Source: Clostridium tepidiprofundi DSM 19306 (lineage in GTDB: Bacteria > Bacillota > Clostridia > Clostridiales > Clostridiaceae). From it: a stretch of DNA of 64,000 nucleotides. The position numbers and the translations under genes are program-made. This document shows, piece after piece, positions 53,889 to 63,116 of the stretch. The stretch covers positions 342,428 to 406,427 of the forward strand of contig NZ_LTBA01000001.1 of assembly GCF_001594005.1 (NCBI RefSeq). The letters run 5' to 3'. Position 1 is the first letter of the stretch. Each line of letters opens with the position of its first letter. The notes under the pieces were generated by a model. That model searched no databases and was not told the origin of the DNA. It saw only the letters and a list, made by a program, of their open reading frames with translations.

Positions 53889-54257
53889 TTAAAGATTTAT
53901 TCCTAGCATTCCCGATAAAGCTCCAACCATCAAGGCTATTAGTATCCTCAATATATCCTTAGTTCCAATAATAAAACCCCTTCCAGCTATAACTGAAACA
54001 ATATAAATAACAAAACAATATAATAGTGCCACAAGCATACCCGTGAGCCATCCTTTTCTACCTGCTTTTTTAGCCGCAAATGCTGCTCCATATAATACAC
54101 TAATACAAGTTATTATCATTAAAAAAATAGCTTTAACCTTTACATTATCCGGGAAAATCATTGTAATAGCTGAATATATCAGTAATGCTATTACTGTCAG
54201 TATTATGCCTCTTATAACCCCTTCAGAAATACATGAAAATTTAATATTCTTACTCAT
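53889..54257 (-). CDS. TIGR04086-family membrane protein
   Basis: This 122-residue protein has four hydrophobic segments, of the family found beside yajC and the SCIFF genes in clostridia. Text such as GVIRGIILTVIALLIYSA and GAAFAAKKAGRKGWLTGMLVALLY fits. The start is ATG 54257 behind GGGGGG; a frame from 54272 begins inside the site. Function unknown; gene order suggests a link to the Sec/SCIFF block. Confidence 0.8.
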   Translation of the reverse strand: MSKNIKFSCISEGVIRGIILTVIALLIYSAITMIFPDNVKVKAIFLMIITCISVLYGAAFAAKKAGRKGWLTGMLVALLYCFVIYIVSVIAGRGFIIGTKDILRILIALMVGALSGMLGINL

Positions 54258-54345
54258 AAAAGCGCCCCCCATTTACCAATTAATATTAATTATGTAAACA
54301 GGAGGTCTTTTATTACTCTTTTTTTGAATTCTAAAATATTATCTG

Positions 54346-54633
54346 TTATTTACTTTCAACATTTTCATTGTTACTTGATAGTACAGTAGAAATTCCATTC
54401 TTACTCAATTTTATTCTGGCTCTATCAGGACCAGATTCTAAAATTATGTAATCATCTTTTATGTTGATTATTTTTCCCATTATTCCACCTTTTGTCATTA
54501 TCTCATCGTTTACTTTAAGATCATTCAACATCTGATTGTATTTCTTTTTTCTTCTGCTTTCTGGAATAAAAATAATCAAATAAAACAGTACAAGTATCAC
54601 AATTATAGGTATCATTGATGCCCATTGTTGCAT
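54346..54633 (-). CDS. yajC: Preprotein translocase subunit YajC
   Basis: This 95-residue protein has one N-terminal membrane helix (MIPIIVILVLFYLIIFIP) and a soluble tail with RRKKKYNQMLNDLKVNDEIMTKGG. It associates with SecDF. Its position between tgt and the Sec/SCIFF genes is canonical. Confidence 0.94.
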   Translation of the reverse strand: MQQWASMIPIIVILVLFYLIIFIPESRRKKKYNQMLNDLKVNDEIMTKGGIMGKIINIKDDYIILESGPDRARIKLSKNGISTVLSSNNENVESK

Positions 54634-54712
54634 GTTATTCCCTCCTTTCCATATTTATATTGTAATCTAAATTCTAATTTTTATCAAATTGATAATATAT
54701 TTTTATTATATA

Positions 54713-55849
54713 TTAAGCTTTGCCATTCCATTCTTGCAATTTTTGTTCTTTAAATTCATCAAAATAATCATTATCAATTGCATCTCTAATATCTTCCATT
54801 AGCTTATTATAAAAATATAAATTATGCAACACACATAATCTCATAGCAAGCATTTCCTTAGCTTTAAATAAATGCCTAATATATGCTCTTGAGTAATTTC
54901 TACATGCCGGGCACTGACAACCTTCGTCAATAGGTGAATCATCTAATTCATATTTTTTATTAAATAAATTTATCTTACCATTTTTGGTGAATACATGACC
55001 ATGTCGTCCATTTCTCGCAGGAAGTACACAATCAAAGAAATCAACCCCTCTTGATACAGCCTCTAAAATATTACTAGGAAGACCTACCCCCATTAAATAT
55101 ATTGGTTTGTCTTGAGGTAAATATGGAACAACTGCATCAATTATTCTATACATTTCGTCATGTGTTTCACCAACTGCCAATCCTCCAATTGCATAACCAT
55201 CTAAATTCATTTTTGAAATTGTTTTAGCATGTTCTATTCTTATATCCTCATATGTTCCACCCTGATTAATTCCAAATAACATCTGCTCTTTATTAACAGT
55301 ATTTGGTAGAGAGTTAAGTCTGTCCAATTCATTTTTGCATCTTTCAAGCCATCTTGTTGTCCTTGCAACAGACCTTTCTACATATTCTCTTGGCGAAGGA
55401 TTAGGAATACATTCATCAAATGCCATAGCAATAGTTGACCCTAGATTGCTCTGGATTTGCATACTTTCCTCTGGTCCCATAAATATCTTTCTACCATCAA
55501 TATGCGAACTAAAATATACTCCTTCCTCCTTTATCTTTCTAATACCCGAAAGAGAAAAAACTTGAAATCCACCCGAATCTGTTAATATAGGTCTATCCCA
55601 ATTCATAAATTTATGAAGTCCACCCATCTTTTTTACAATTTCATCTCCTGGTCGCAAATGTAGGTGATATGTATTAGATAATTCTACTTGACAACGTATT
55701 TCTTTTAAATCCATGGTTGATACCGCTCCTTTAATAGCAGCTAACGTACCCACATTCATAAATACGGGAGTCTGAATAACACCATGAACCGTCTTAAATT
55801 CACCTCTTCTAACCTTACCACTTTTTTTTAATAGTTTATATTCTCCCAT
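54713..55849 (-). CDS. tgt: tRNA-guanine transglycosylase
   Basis: It exchanges guanine-34 for preQ1 in tRNA-Asp/Asn/His/Tyr. The nucleophilic Asp region is ILTDSGGFQVFSL; the second catalytic Asp lies in GVDFFDCVLPARNGRHGHVFT; zinc ligands are CQCPAC and a later His in VLHNLYF. The start is ATG 55849, eight bases after AAAGGAAG. It follows queA in the queuosine block. Confidence 0.96.
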   Translation of the reverse strand: MGEYKLLKKSGKVRRGEFKTVHGVIQTPVFMNVGTLAAIKGAVSTMDLKEIRCQVELSNTYHLHLRPGDEIVKKMGGLHKFMNWDRPILTDSGGFQVFSLSGIRKIKEEGVYFSSHIDGRKIFMGPEESMQIQSNLGSTIAMAFDECIPNPSPREYVERSVARTTRWLERCKNELDRLNSLPNTVNKEQMLFGINQGGTYEDIRIEHAKTISKMNLDGYAIGGLAVGETHDEMYRIIDAVVPYLPQDKPIYLMGVGLPSNILEAVSRGVDFFDCVLPARNGRHGHVFTKNGKINLFNKKYELDDSPIDEGCQCPACRNYSRAYIRHLFKAKEMLAMRLCVLHNLYFYNKLMEDIRDAIDNDYFDEFKEQKLQEWNGKA

Positions 55850-55879
55850 TTTATTCACTTCCTTTGTTAATTTTTGTAA

Positions 55880-56905
55880 TCACTTTATGAACATAGCATC
55901 TCCAAAGCTAAAGAATCTATATTTTTCTTCAACTGCTATCTTATAAGCATTCATAACTTTTTCTTTTCCTGCTAAAGCACTTACAAGCATAATGAGCGTT
56001 GATTGTGGCAAATGGAAATTTGTAATTAATGCATCAAGAACTTTGAATTTATATCCTGGATAAATAAATATATCTGTCCAACCAGACTTTGCTTCTACAT
56101 TTCCACTTTCATCAGCTATGCTTTCCAATGTTCTACAAGAAGTTGTACCAACAGCTATTACCCTTCCACCATTCTCTTTTGTTCTATTAATAAGCTCCGC
56201 TGTTTCCTTAGACATTTCATAGTATTCTGAATGCATATGATGCTCTTCAATAGTATCTGATTTTACTGGTCTAAATGTACCCAATCCTACATGCAGTGTT
56301 ACATATCCAATTTTAACACCCTTTTCTTCTATTTTCTTCAATAATTCCTGTGTAAAATGTAACCCCGCTGTTGGTGCAGCTGCAGAACCCAACTCCTTTG
56401 AGTACACTGTTTGATATCTATCCTTATCTTCTAATTGTTCTGTTATATATGGTGGCAAAGGCATTTGTCCAAGCTGATCCAATACTTGCTCAAATATGCC
56501 TTCATACTCAAATTTCACAATTCTACTTCCATCTTCACCCATACCCATTATCTCTGCTTTTAACTCACCATCACCAAAAACAAATCTTGAACCAATCTTA
56601 GCCCTCTTGCCTGGCTTAACTAGTGTTTCCCAAGTATCTTCAGATACTCTTTTAAGCAAAAGGAATTCCATTTTGCCTCCAGTATTTTCTTTAATGCCAA
56701 AAAGTCTAGCTGGCAAAACTTTTGTGTTATTGAGAATTAAACAATCTCCATCTCTTAAATATTCAATAATATTTTTAAATTTCCTATGCTCAATATTCCC
56801 TGTTTTTTTGTCTAAAACCAATAGCCTAGACTCATCTCTTTTTTCTATTGGATGCTGTGCTATATATTCCTGTGGTAAATCAAAATCAAAATCTTTAACT
56901 TTCAA
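55880..56905 (-). CDS. queA: S-adenosylmethionine:tRNA ribosyltransferase-isomerase
   Basis: It adds the epoxycyclopentanediol group to preQ1 in tRNA, using the ribosyl part of SAM. Features: [54 protein letters not shown] and [18 protein letters not shown] start at 56905 with AAGGG. 341 residues. Confidence 0.95.
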   Translation of the reverse strand: MKVKDFDFDLPQEYIAQHPIEKRDESRLLVLDKKTGNIEHRKFKNIIEYLRDGDCLILNNTKVLPARLFGIKENTGGKMEFLLLKRVSEDTWETLVKPGKRAKIGSRFVFGDGELKAEIMGMGEDGSRIVKFEYEGIFEQVLDQLGQMPLPPYITEQLEDKDRYQTVYSKELGSAAAPTAGLHFTQELLKKIEEKGVKIGYVTLHVGLGTFRPVKSDTIEEHHMHSEYYEMSKETAELINRTKENGGRVIAVGTTSCRTLESIADESGNVEAKSGWTDIFIYPGYKFKVLDALITNFHLPQSTLIMLVSALAGKEKVMNAYKIAVEEKYRFFSFGDAMFIK

Positions 56906-56993
56906 ATCTACTACACCCTTTCTGTCATCAAAATTTAAATCAGCTTATGTATTCAAAAATAACAAGTCAGTTATTTTATTGAATATACATTGA

Positions 56994-58052
56994 TTAATCA
57001 CTATTGAATATACTACATTGTTTAACATTATCTTGCATTGAAGTTGATGTTCTACTCTTTGAAGCTTTTCTCCCAAAATGTTCAAAAGCTTTATCACCCG
57101 CAATTCTTCCTCGTGGAGTTCTAATAATAAATCCTTTTTGAAGTAAATATGGTTCATACACATCTTCTATAGTTTCAGTTTCTTCACCAATAAAGTATGC
57201 AAGTGTTTCAATTCCAACTGGTCCACCATTAAAATTATCTATTATTGCTAACAATATCTTTTTATCTATTCTGTCAAATCCTTCATCATCTATTTCAAGC
57301 AATTCAGAAGCTTTTCTTACAACTTCATCATCTATAATTCCATCTCCTCTGACTTCACAATAATCTCTAACCCTCTTAAGCAACCTATTAGCAATTCTTG
57401 GTGTACCTCTTGATCTCTTTGCTATTTTATAAGCCGCTTCTTGTTGTATTTTTACATCCAAAATATCAGAAGATCTTATAACTATTTCAGATAGTTCTTT
57501 CTCATCGTAGAACTCCATAGAACACATTACACCGAATCTATCTCTTAATGGTGATGTTAATAATCCTACCCTTGTCGTCGCTCCTATAAGAGTAAATTTA
57601 GGCAAATCAATTCTTATGGATTTTGCCGCTGCACCCTTTCCAATAACTATATCCAAAGCATAATCTTCCATAGCAGGATACAATATTTCTTCTACTGCTC
57701 TATTAAGCCTATGAATTTCATCTATAAAAAGAACATCAAAATCCTTCAAGTTTGTCAGTATTGCAGCTAAATCTCCTGCCCTTTCGATTGCAGGCCCAGA
57801 AGTAATTTTTAGTTCTCCTCCCATTTCTTTTGCAATAATATTCGCTAAAGTTGTTTTACCTAATCCAGGAGGTCCATACAAAAGAACATGATCAAGTGGT
57901 TCATCTCTTTTTTTAGCTGCTTCAATAAAAATTTTCAGTTTTTCTTTTACTTTTTTCTGACCTATATATTCACTTAATCTTTGTGGTCTTAATGAATACT
58001 CTGTCACTATATCTTCTTCAAGTACTGAAGAAGTAATAATTCTTTCTTCCAT
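56994..58052 (-). CDS. ruvB: Holliday junction helicase RuvB
   Basis: This AAA+ motor drives branch migration with RuvA. Walker [12 protein letters not shown], Walker [11 protein letters not shown], sensor 1 GATTRVG and arginine finger region SPLRDRFGV are present, plus the C-terminal winged helix ([16 protein letters not shown]). 352 residues. Ten bases after ruvA. Confidence 0.97.
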   Translation of the reverse strand: MEERIITSSVLEEDIVTEYSLRPQRLSEYIGQKKVKEKLKIFIEAAKKRDEPLDHVLLYGPPGLGKTTLANIIAKEMGGELKITSGPAIERAGDLAAILTNLKDFDVLFIDEIHRLNRAVEEILYPAMEDYALDIVIGKGAAAKSIRIDLPKFTLIGATTRVGLLTSPLRDRFGVMCSMEFYDEKELSEIVIRSSDILDVKIQQEAAYKIAKRSRGTPRIANRLLKRVRDYCEVRGDGIIDDEVVRKASELLEIDDEGFDRIDKKILLAIIDNFNGGPVGIETLAYFIGEETETIEDVYEPYLLQKGFIIRTPRGRIAGDKAFEHFGRKASKSRTSTSMQDNVKQCSIFNSD

Positions 58053-58062
58053 AGTATCACCC

Positions 58063-58662
58063 TTAATTCATCAAAATTTTCAAGGAATTTTTAATAATAT
58101 TTTCTATTGAATCATCTTTTTCGACATTTTTAAGTGCCTTTTTCGCTTCCTTTTCTGTATATCCAAGCGACATGAGTGCAGCCATTGCTTCCATACTGTT
58201 ATTACTCGACTCACTATTTATAATTATATTTTCATCTTCAGCACCAATGGCACTTTCGCTAACATCTATCTTATCTTTTAATTCTAGAATTATCCTTTGA
58301 GCTATCTTTTTACCAATACCCGGTGCCTTAATAATAGTTTTCATATCTGAGGAAATTATAGAATATTTCAATTTATCTATACTTGTTATCGATAATAGGG
58401 ATAATGCTGCCTTAGTACCTACACCATTAATAGTTATAAGTTTATTAAACATATCGAGTTCATCTTTTGTTAAAAAACCATATAACCCAATAAAATCTTG
58501 TCTAACAATTTGCACCAAATAAAGCAGTACTTCTTCATCAACTTTGGGCATTTTAGCCATTGTACTTCCGGATGTAAATATTTTGTACCCTAATCCATTA
58601 TTCTCTATTATAACATAATCCTTATTTATACCTTTAAAAAAGCCTTTAATATACTCATACAT
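58063..58662 (-). CDS. ruvA: Holliday junction binding protein RuvA
   Basis: This junction-binding tetramer subunit of 199 residues has an OB-like N-terminus, helix-hairpin-helix motifs ([17 protein letters not shown] and [19 protein letters not shown]) and a C-terminal domain III ([19 protein letters not shown]) that contacts RuvB. Confidence 0.96.
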   Translation of the reverse strand: MYEYIKGFFKGINKDYVIIENNGLGYKIFTSGSTMAKMPKVDEEVLLYLVQIVRQDFIGLYGFLTKDELDMFNKLITINGVGTKAALSLLSITSIDKLKYSIISSDMKTIIKAPGIGKKIAQRIILELKDKIDVSESAIGAEDENIIINSESSNNSMEAMAALMSLGYTEKEAKKALKNVEKDDSIENIIKNSLKILMN

Positions 58663-58767
58663 AAACTCAACCCCTTACAAAAGACTACAATATACTTTAC
58701 CATCTAAATTGCTTTAATTCAATACTATCACACATTAAGTTAAAATTAAATCGTTCAAAATGAAAAA

Positions 58768-58790
58768 GAGACCATCTTTAAGATAGTCCC
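58768..58790 (-). terminator. Terminator of the BofC-like gene
   Basis: Minus-strand stem GGGACTATCT and AGATGGTCTC followed by TTTTTC. Confidence 0.8.
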
Positions 58791-59380
58791 TATGATTTAA
58801 ACATTGCCTTAACTCCTTCTTCAGCCTCTTCTCTAGAATTATATTGATATTCTTTACCCCCAAATTTCAAATATATGATATCATCTTCGGGTAATTTATC
58901 CACAAATATATCAGTAACATCTTTCTTTGGATCTTCAATAAATAATTCTCCCTTTTCATTGGTTTTAAAAATTGCTATTCTATTATTCTTAATACCTATC
59001 ACATACTTATTAGGCTCATACTTGTATTTTTTATATTTTCTCGTAAAAAATATTTTATTTCCTTCAATCTTTTCAAAATTATAGTCTTCTTTTCCAAACA
59101 TATTTATTAGTTCTTCTTTAGACATAGATAAAACTATCTTTTTATCATCGTACTTACTTATAGTTTCATCAATTATGCATTTTTCTTTTTTACTTTGTTC
59201 ATCGGTAATATACTTACTTTGATAGATTATTTTAACACAATCATCATCTGAGTATACATGCTCAATATAACTAATAACAGCTTCTTTATTGCTATTCAAA
59301 TTTACATTTATCCACAAACCTAATCCTAAAACTATTATTAACAACATAAGAAATTCGATTAAATAATTTCTCTTAAACAT
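58790..59380 (-). CDS. Membrane-anchored protein with BofC-C-like domain
   Basis: This protein of about 196 residues has one N-terminal membrane anchor (YLIEFLMLLIIVLGLGLWI), then an extracytoplasmic region. The C-terminal part has the pattern of the BofC C-terminal domain (KYVIGIKNNRIAIFKTNEKG, then TDIFVDKLPEDD and LKFGG). BofC controls a sporulation checkpoint in Bacillus; clostridial relatives have no known role. The start is ATG 59380 after AAAGGGAG; a frame from 59413 begins before the site. Confidence 0.65.
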   Translation of the reverse strand: MFKRNYLIEFLMLLIIVLGLGLWINVNLNSNKEAVISYIEHVYSDDDCVKIIYQSKYITDEQSKKEKCIIDETISKYDDKKIVLSMSKEELINMFGKEDYNFEKIEGNKIFFTRKYKKYKYEPNKYVIGIKNNRIAIFKTNEKGELFIEDPKKDVTDIFVDKLPEDDIIYLKFGGKEYQYNSREEAEEGVKAMFKS

Positions 59381-59513
59381 AAAATCACTCCCTTTAAATC
59401 TGATTTTACCCAAATGTTGTAATTTTATTCAAATATGGGGAGCAAATTTTAAACTACTACAAAAATTAGCGCTGTAACTTGAGATACAATTGTAAATATA
59501 ACTTCACACAAAC

Positions 59514-59543
59514 GCCCTAGAACGTTTTCAAATGTTCTAGGGC
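59514..59543 (-). terminator. Terminator of the PEPCK-like gene
   Basis: Ten-base arms GCCCTAGAAC and complement around GTTTTCAAAT, between the two leftward genes. Confidence 0.75.
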
Positions 59544-59621
59544 ATTTGTATATATTTTAAATTTAGAAACCTTACAGGGAATATAAGTCAGTGTAAAAGA
59601 TTCACCTGTATTCTAACTATT

Positions 59622-61355
59622 TTATAGAGATTTAATTAGTTCAAAAAGCTTTACAGCTGCTTTTCTTGGACCTTCCTTTTCTTTGCCATCTATACCTAAG
59701 CATGTTCTTATCACACCAACTTTTACATTATTCTCATAGAATTTATTGAAATATTTCTCTAAAAGTTTATCCATTTCTTCTTTTCTCTGAACAGGACCAA
59801 ATGGATTTGCAAAATAAGAAGTTACAAGTCCCTTTTCAGTAGTCGTTCCCTTTGCCATTCTTGCTCCAGCTTTAAAAACTGGGATTGCCTCCTCTGGAGT
59901 ATTGAAGAATTGAATTTCTTCTCCTTCTTCATAATTATTTGCATAAAGGAAAATATCTACAGGATATCCTCTCATTATTTCGCTGTAACTGGCTACAGGT
60001 ATAATAACCCTAGCGTTTATCTTGTCAGGATTCATAAATATACTTCTATCTATATTTTTGTAAGCATATCCAACATCCAAATCATCCAATCTTACAAAAG
60101 CACCTATTTCTGTTCCATAAGCTCTCAGTTCATTTTCTTTTTCAATCTTAACAACACCCATATCATCAAATATAATTGTCATGTCCTTTATATAATCCTC
60201 ACTTAGTTGTCTGAACGCTTCAAGGCTCTCTGATTTTCCAGCACCACTATCACCCATTATTATTACATTTGCAGTTTTACCATTCTTCATAGTTATATTA
60301 ACCATAGCTCCATGTATAGGTATATAACCAGATTCAATCATTTTGATGTTATGAATTGTTAAGAGCATTTTTTTCATATATCCAAAATAATCTATATCTT
60401 CATTATGATTTGCATATCCAAGAATTATATCATTACTTTTATCTTTATAAAAAACTGTTTTCATTTCATTATTATTATCTCTTATTCCATAAACATAAAT
60501 AATATCAGGTTTCTTACCATTGTATTCCTCTTCTCTTGCAATCTCAAATAAATTGCTTAAAGATACTCCCTGAGTCATAAAATCTCTGTGAAAATACACA
60601 TATGCTAGTAACTCTCCCACTTTAATTGGGAAGCAAAACCAATGATCAGCATTTATCGAAAGTCCCTCTAATGGATTTTTAAATTCTTCCTTAAATATTC
60701 CACTTCTTTTGTTTCTCTTTGGATAACTTATAAAAGGCGTCTGAAGTAGTATGGAATCAACAAATGGAACTGCATTTAAAAATGAATATTCTTCTGGACA
60801 ATTGCCTTTAATATCATTCAATATTAAACCAACATTTCCACCTGCAGACAACTGTCTATAAACCTTGTGATTATATCCCAAGACAGTTTCTTCTATTTTT
60901 CTATAAGTATCCAATACCAGCTTTGTAAAATTGTAATTAGCTTCTATAAAACTAACATTTTGAAGTCCATCACCAATCCTTTTATTATGCACAATAGTAT
61001 ATCTCTCTATTTTTCTCCAAAAGTTATATAACCCTTCAATAAGCTCAACAAATTTTTCAGTATCTTTTAAAAGACACGCATATCTAGCATCGATTTTCTT
61101 TATACTGTCTACATCTAAAACAACTAAAAGTTTAAACAATGTTACTATACAGTCCATTAATACATCATCATCATTATCTATACAATTTACTATATAGTTG
61201 TATATTCCACAATCACGTTTTTTTATTCTTTTTATATAAGTACCCAAAACTTTTTTAAATCCATAGCTATCCAATAATGCTTCTGATGTAACACAATATT
61301 TAGCTGTAAAATTAATCATAGCTTTATCTCTGCTTAAAGAAAATTCCTTTTTCAC
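59622..61355 (-). CDS. PEP carboxykinase/HPr-kinase-fold ATP-binding protein
   Basis: This 577-residue cytoplasmic protein has a C-terminal half with the PEPCK-type kinase fold: P-loop GDSGAGKSESLEAF, metal-binding DDMGVV, then GTEIGAFVRLDDLD and GARMAKGTTTEKG. It is sometimes labelled PEP carboxykinase in clostridia, but it is not a close match to ATP- or GTP-PEPCK. The N-terminal 200 residues are helical and unassigned. GTG start behind AGGGGG. Substrate unknown; a protein or small-molecule kinase is also possible. Confidence 0.65.
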   Translation of the reverse strand: MKKEFSLSRDKAMINFTAKYCVTSEALLDSYGFKKVLGTYIKRIKKRDCGIYNYIVNCIDNDDDVLMDCIVTLFKLLVVLDVDSIKKIDARYACLLKDTEKFVELIEGLYNFWRKIERYTIVHNKRIGDGLQNVSFIEANYNFTKLVLDTYRKIEETVLGYNHKVYRQLSAGGNVGLILNDIKGNCPEEYSFLNAVPFVDSILLQTPFISYPKRNKRSGIFKEEFKNPLEGLSINADHWFCFPIKVGELLAYVYFHRDFMTQGVSLSNLFEIAREEEYNGKKPDIIYVYGIRDNNNEMKTVFYKDKSNDIILGYANHNEDIDYFGYMKKMLLTIHNIKMIESGYIPIHGAMVNITMKNGKTANVIIMGDSGAGKSESLEAFRQLSEDYIKDMTIIFDDMGVVKIEKENELRAYGTEIGAFVRLDDLDVGYAYKNIDRSIFMNPDKINARVIIPVASYSEIMRGYPVDIFLYANNYEEGEEIQFFNTPEEAIPVFKAGARMAKGTTTEKGLVTSYFANPFGPVQRKEEMDKLLEKYFNKFYENNVKVGVIRTCLGIDGKEKEGPRKAAVKLFELIKSL

Positions 61356-61910
61356 AATAATGCCCCCTATCCTTTCAAATTATGCATTCTAACTGCTATT
61401 ATATTGCATTTTTCGCACTTTTCTGTATTGTATCACATATTTGATTTTTTTACTTTTTCATATCTATCATAAATAAATATTGTCATCAATCATTATGTGA
61501 ATTCATTGTGTAAACACTATTTTAAATAGTCGAACACTATTAGTATACTGTAAAACAATTAATAAATCAAGCTTTAATTTTTACTTTTATTACAATTTAA
61601 TTATATGATGTTTTATTTTGGTATTTATATATTTGAAAGTTTTATTTTTGAATCTTTCTTTTCTGCTTTAAAAAATATTATATTATAAAGAGTGAATTAT
61701 TCAATTTATCTATCTACTATAAATGAGCAAATTTCAATCAATTAAATGTAAAATAACATTTTAGTGCGATTATTAATCATCATTTAGTACAGGAAAATAG
61801 TGAAATACTGTATGATATGATTATTTTGAAGAAAATATTATGTCGGTACTGCCGAACTGGAACTGTATCATCTGAAACAATCCAAAAATATATTCAAAGC
61901 CAAAAGAAAA
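61356..61910. other. Intergenic region upstream of the PEPCK-like gene
   Basis: About 555 bases. It holds the second copy of the dispersed repeat and a possible transposase fragment, described separately. The rest is AT-rich, with no supported gene. Confidence 0.55.
61716..61803 (-). repeat. Dispersed ~88-bp repeat, copy 2
   Basis: Read on the minus strand it aligns end to end with 19179-19267; conserved blocks are CTGTACTAAATGATG, GCACTAAAATGTTATTTTAC and GATTGAAATTTGCTC. Located between flagellin and the PEPCK-like gene. Confidence 0.8.
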
Positions 61911-61915
61911 AAGCT
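61817..61915 (+). pseudogene. Possible IS200-type transposase C-terminal fragment
   Basis: A plus-strand frame gives CRYCRTGTVSSETIQKYIQ, reminiscent of the end of Y1 transposases (TVG-x-VS-x-ETI-x-x-YI-x-x-Q). There is no start site or ribosome site, and it runs into the flagellin terminator. Low certainty. Confidence 0.3.
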
Positions 61916-61934
61916 GTCCTAAATGGACAAGCTT
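61911..61934 (-). terminator. Terminator of flagellin
   Basis: Minus strand AAGCTTGTCC-ATTT-GGACAGCTT followed by TTTTTCTTTTGG. Confidence 0.88.
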
Positions 61935-62766
61935 ATTTGAGTCTTTCTAATATTCTTAAAACATCTTTAGGGAACTGATTTGTTTGAACCATCATAGCAT
62001 TACCTGCTTCAACCAAAATATTATTCTTTGCAAGTTTCATCATTTCTTCTGCAATATCCGCATCTCTTATACTACTTTCAGCATCTATAACCCTATCCGT
62101 AATATCACCTAAATCATTATAACTGCTTTCAAACCTATTTTCTAATGCACCAAATTTACTTCTTGCTTTTAGAACCTTTTCTATTGCTTCATCAATAGCA
62201 CCTATAGAATTATCTATAGCATTAGTATCTGTCAAATCTATTAAATATTTTCCTGATGAATCTTTCAAATTCAATCCTTTAGAAGTTACATCACATGCTT
62301 GTATAGCAATTTGTTCGTCCACATTATTACCAACCTGTGTTTTTATAACATCATTGTTATTCAATATATTAACACCATTGAAATCAGTTCTATTAGCTAA
62401 ACTTTCAATACTATCGAGCATCTGATTTATTTCGATTTTTATGTCTTTCTTGTCAGATTTACTAGTAACTCCCCCACCTTCTACTAAAAGCTCTCTAATC
62501 CTTTGCAAACTTTCAGTAATACCATTCAATCCACCTTCTGCTGTCTGAAGCATACTTATACCATCTTGAACATTTTTATTAGCCATTTGCAAACCTCTAA
62601 TTTGAAGTCTAAACCTTTCGCTCTTAGCAATGGCATTTGGTCCTTCTCCTGCCTTGTTTATCCTGTATCCAGATGAAATTCTGCTCATAGCAATACTCTG
62701 ACTTTTCAAATCTTTCACATAACTCCTGTATACATTTAAAGAAGCTAAATTGTGACTAAGTCTCAT
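61933..62766 (-). CDS. fliC: Flagellin
   Basis: This short flagellin of 277 residues keeps the conserved D0/D1 ends: N-terminal LSHNLASLNVYRSYVKDLKSQ, SRISSGYRINKAGEGPNAIA and QDGISMLQTAEGGL; C-terminal DITDRVIDAESSIRDADIAEEMMKLAK and ILVEAGNAMMVQTNQ. The central variable domain is minimal (about residues 150-190). GGAG precedes ATG. It implies a motile organism; other flagellar genes are outside the window. Confidence 0.94.
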   Translation of the reverse strand: MRLSHNLASLNVYRSYVKDLKSQSIAMSRISSGYRINKAGEGPNAIAKSERFRLQIRGLQMANKNVQDGISMLQTAEGGLNGITESLQRIRELLVEGGGVTSKSDKKDIKIEINQMLDSIESLANRTDFNGVNILNNNDVIKTQVGNNVDEQIAIQACDVTSKGLNLKDSSGKYLIDLTDTNAIDNSIGAIDEAIEKVLKARSKFGALENRFESSYNDLGDITDRVIDAESSIRDADIAEEMMKLAKNNILVEAGNAMMVQTNQFPKDVLRILERLK

Positions 62767-62813
62767 ACAATCACTCCAACATACAAATTTTAAGTTCTAA
62801 TTTCATATTGTCT

Positions 62814-62990
62814 TTATGCTCTTTTATCGATATGATTACCTAAATTAGGATCTACAGCTTGTTTTAGCATTTGATTCATATTTGCTGCATTCTCTTTAGA
62901 AACATTCATAGCCTTCTTTAATACAAGCAAACTAGCCCCATCATTTATTTTATTATGATTATTTATTATTGACAACATTGCTATATCCAC
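62814..62990 (-). CDS. YjfB-family putative motility protein
   Basis: This 58-residue small protein belongs to the family found near flagellin genes: DIAMLSIINNHNKIND followed by ASLLVLKKAMNVSKENAANMNQML. The start is GTG 62990, seven bases after GGGGGTG, giving the usual (M)DIA opening; a frame from 62999 begins inside the site. Transcribed just ahead of flagellin, perhaps in the same unit. Confidence 0.82.
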   Translation of the reverse strand: MDIAMLSIINNHNKINDGASLLVLKKAMNVSKENAANMNQMLKQAVDPNLGNHIDKRA

Positions 62991-63116
62991 TATTCTCACC
63001 CCCCTATACTATGTTTATCGAACAAGTTTTTAGAAAATGAAGAAAAAGTTTTTTTGTAATGAATCGAGAATAAGGAATTGTGAATAGTAACAGTCTAGCA
63101 AATTTGCGTTCACATA

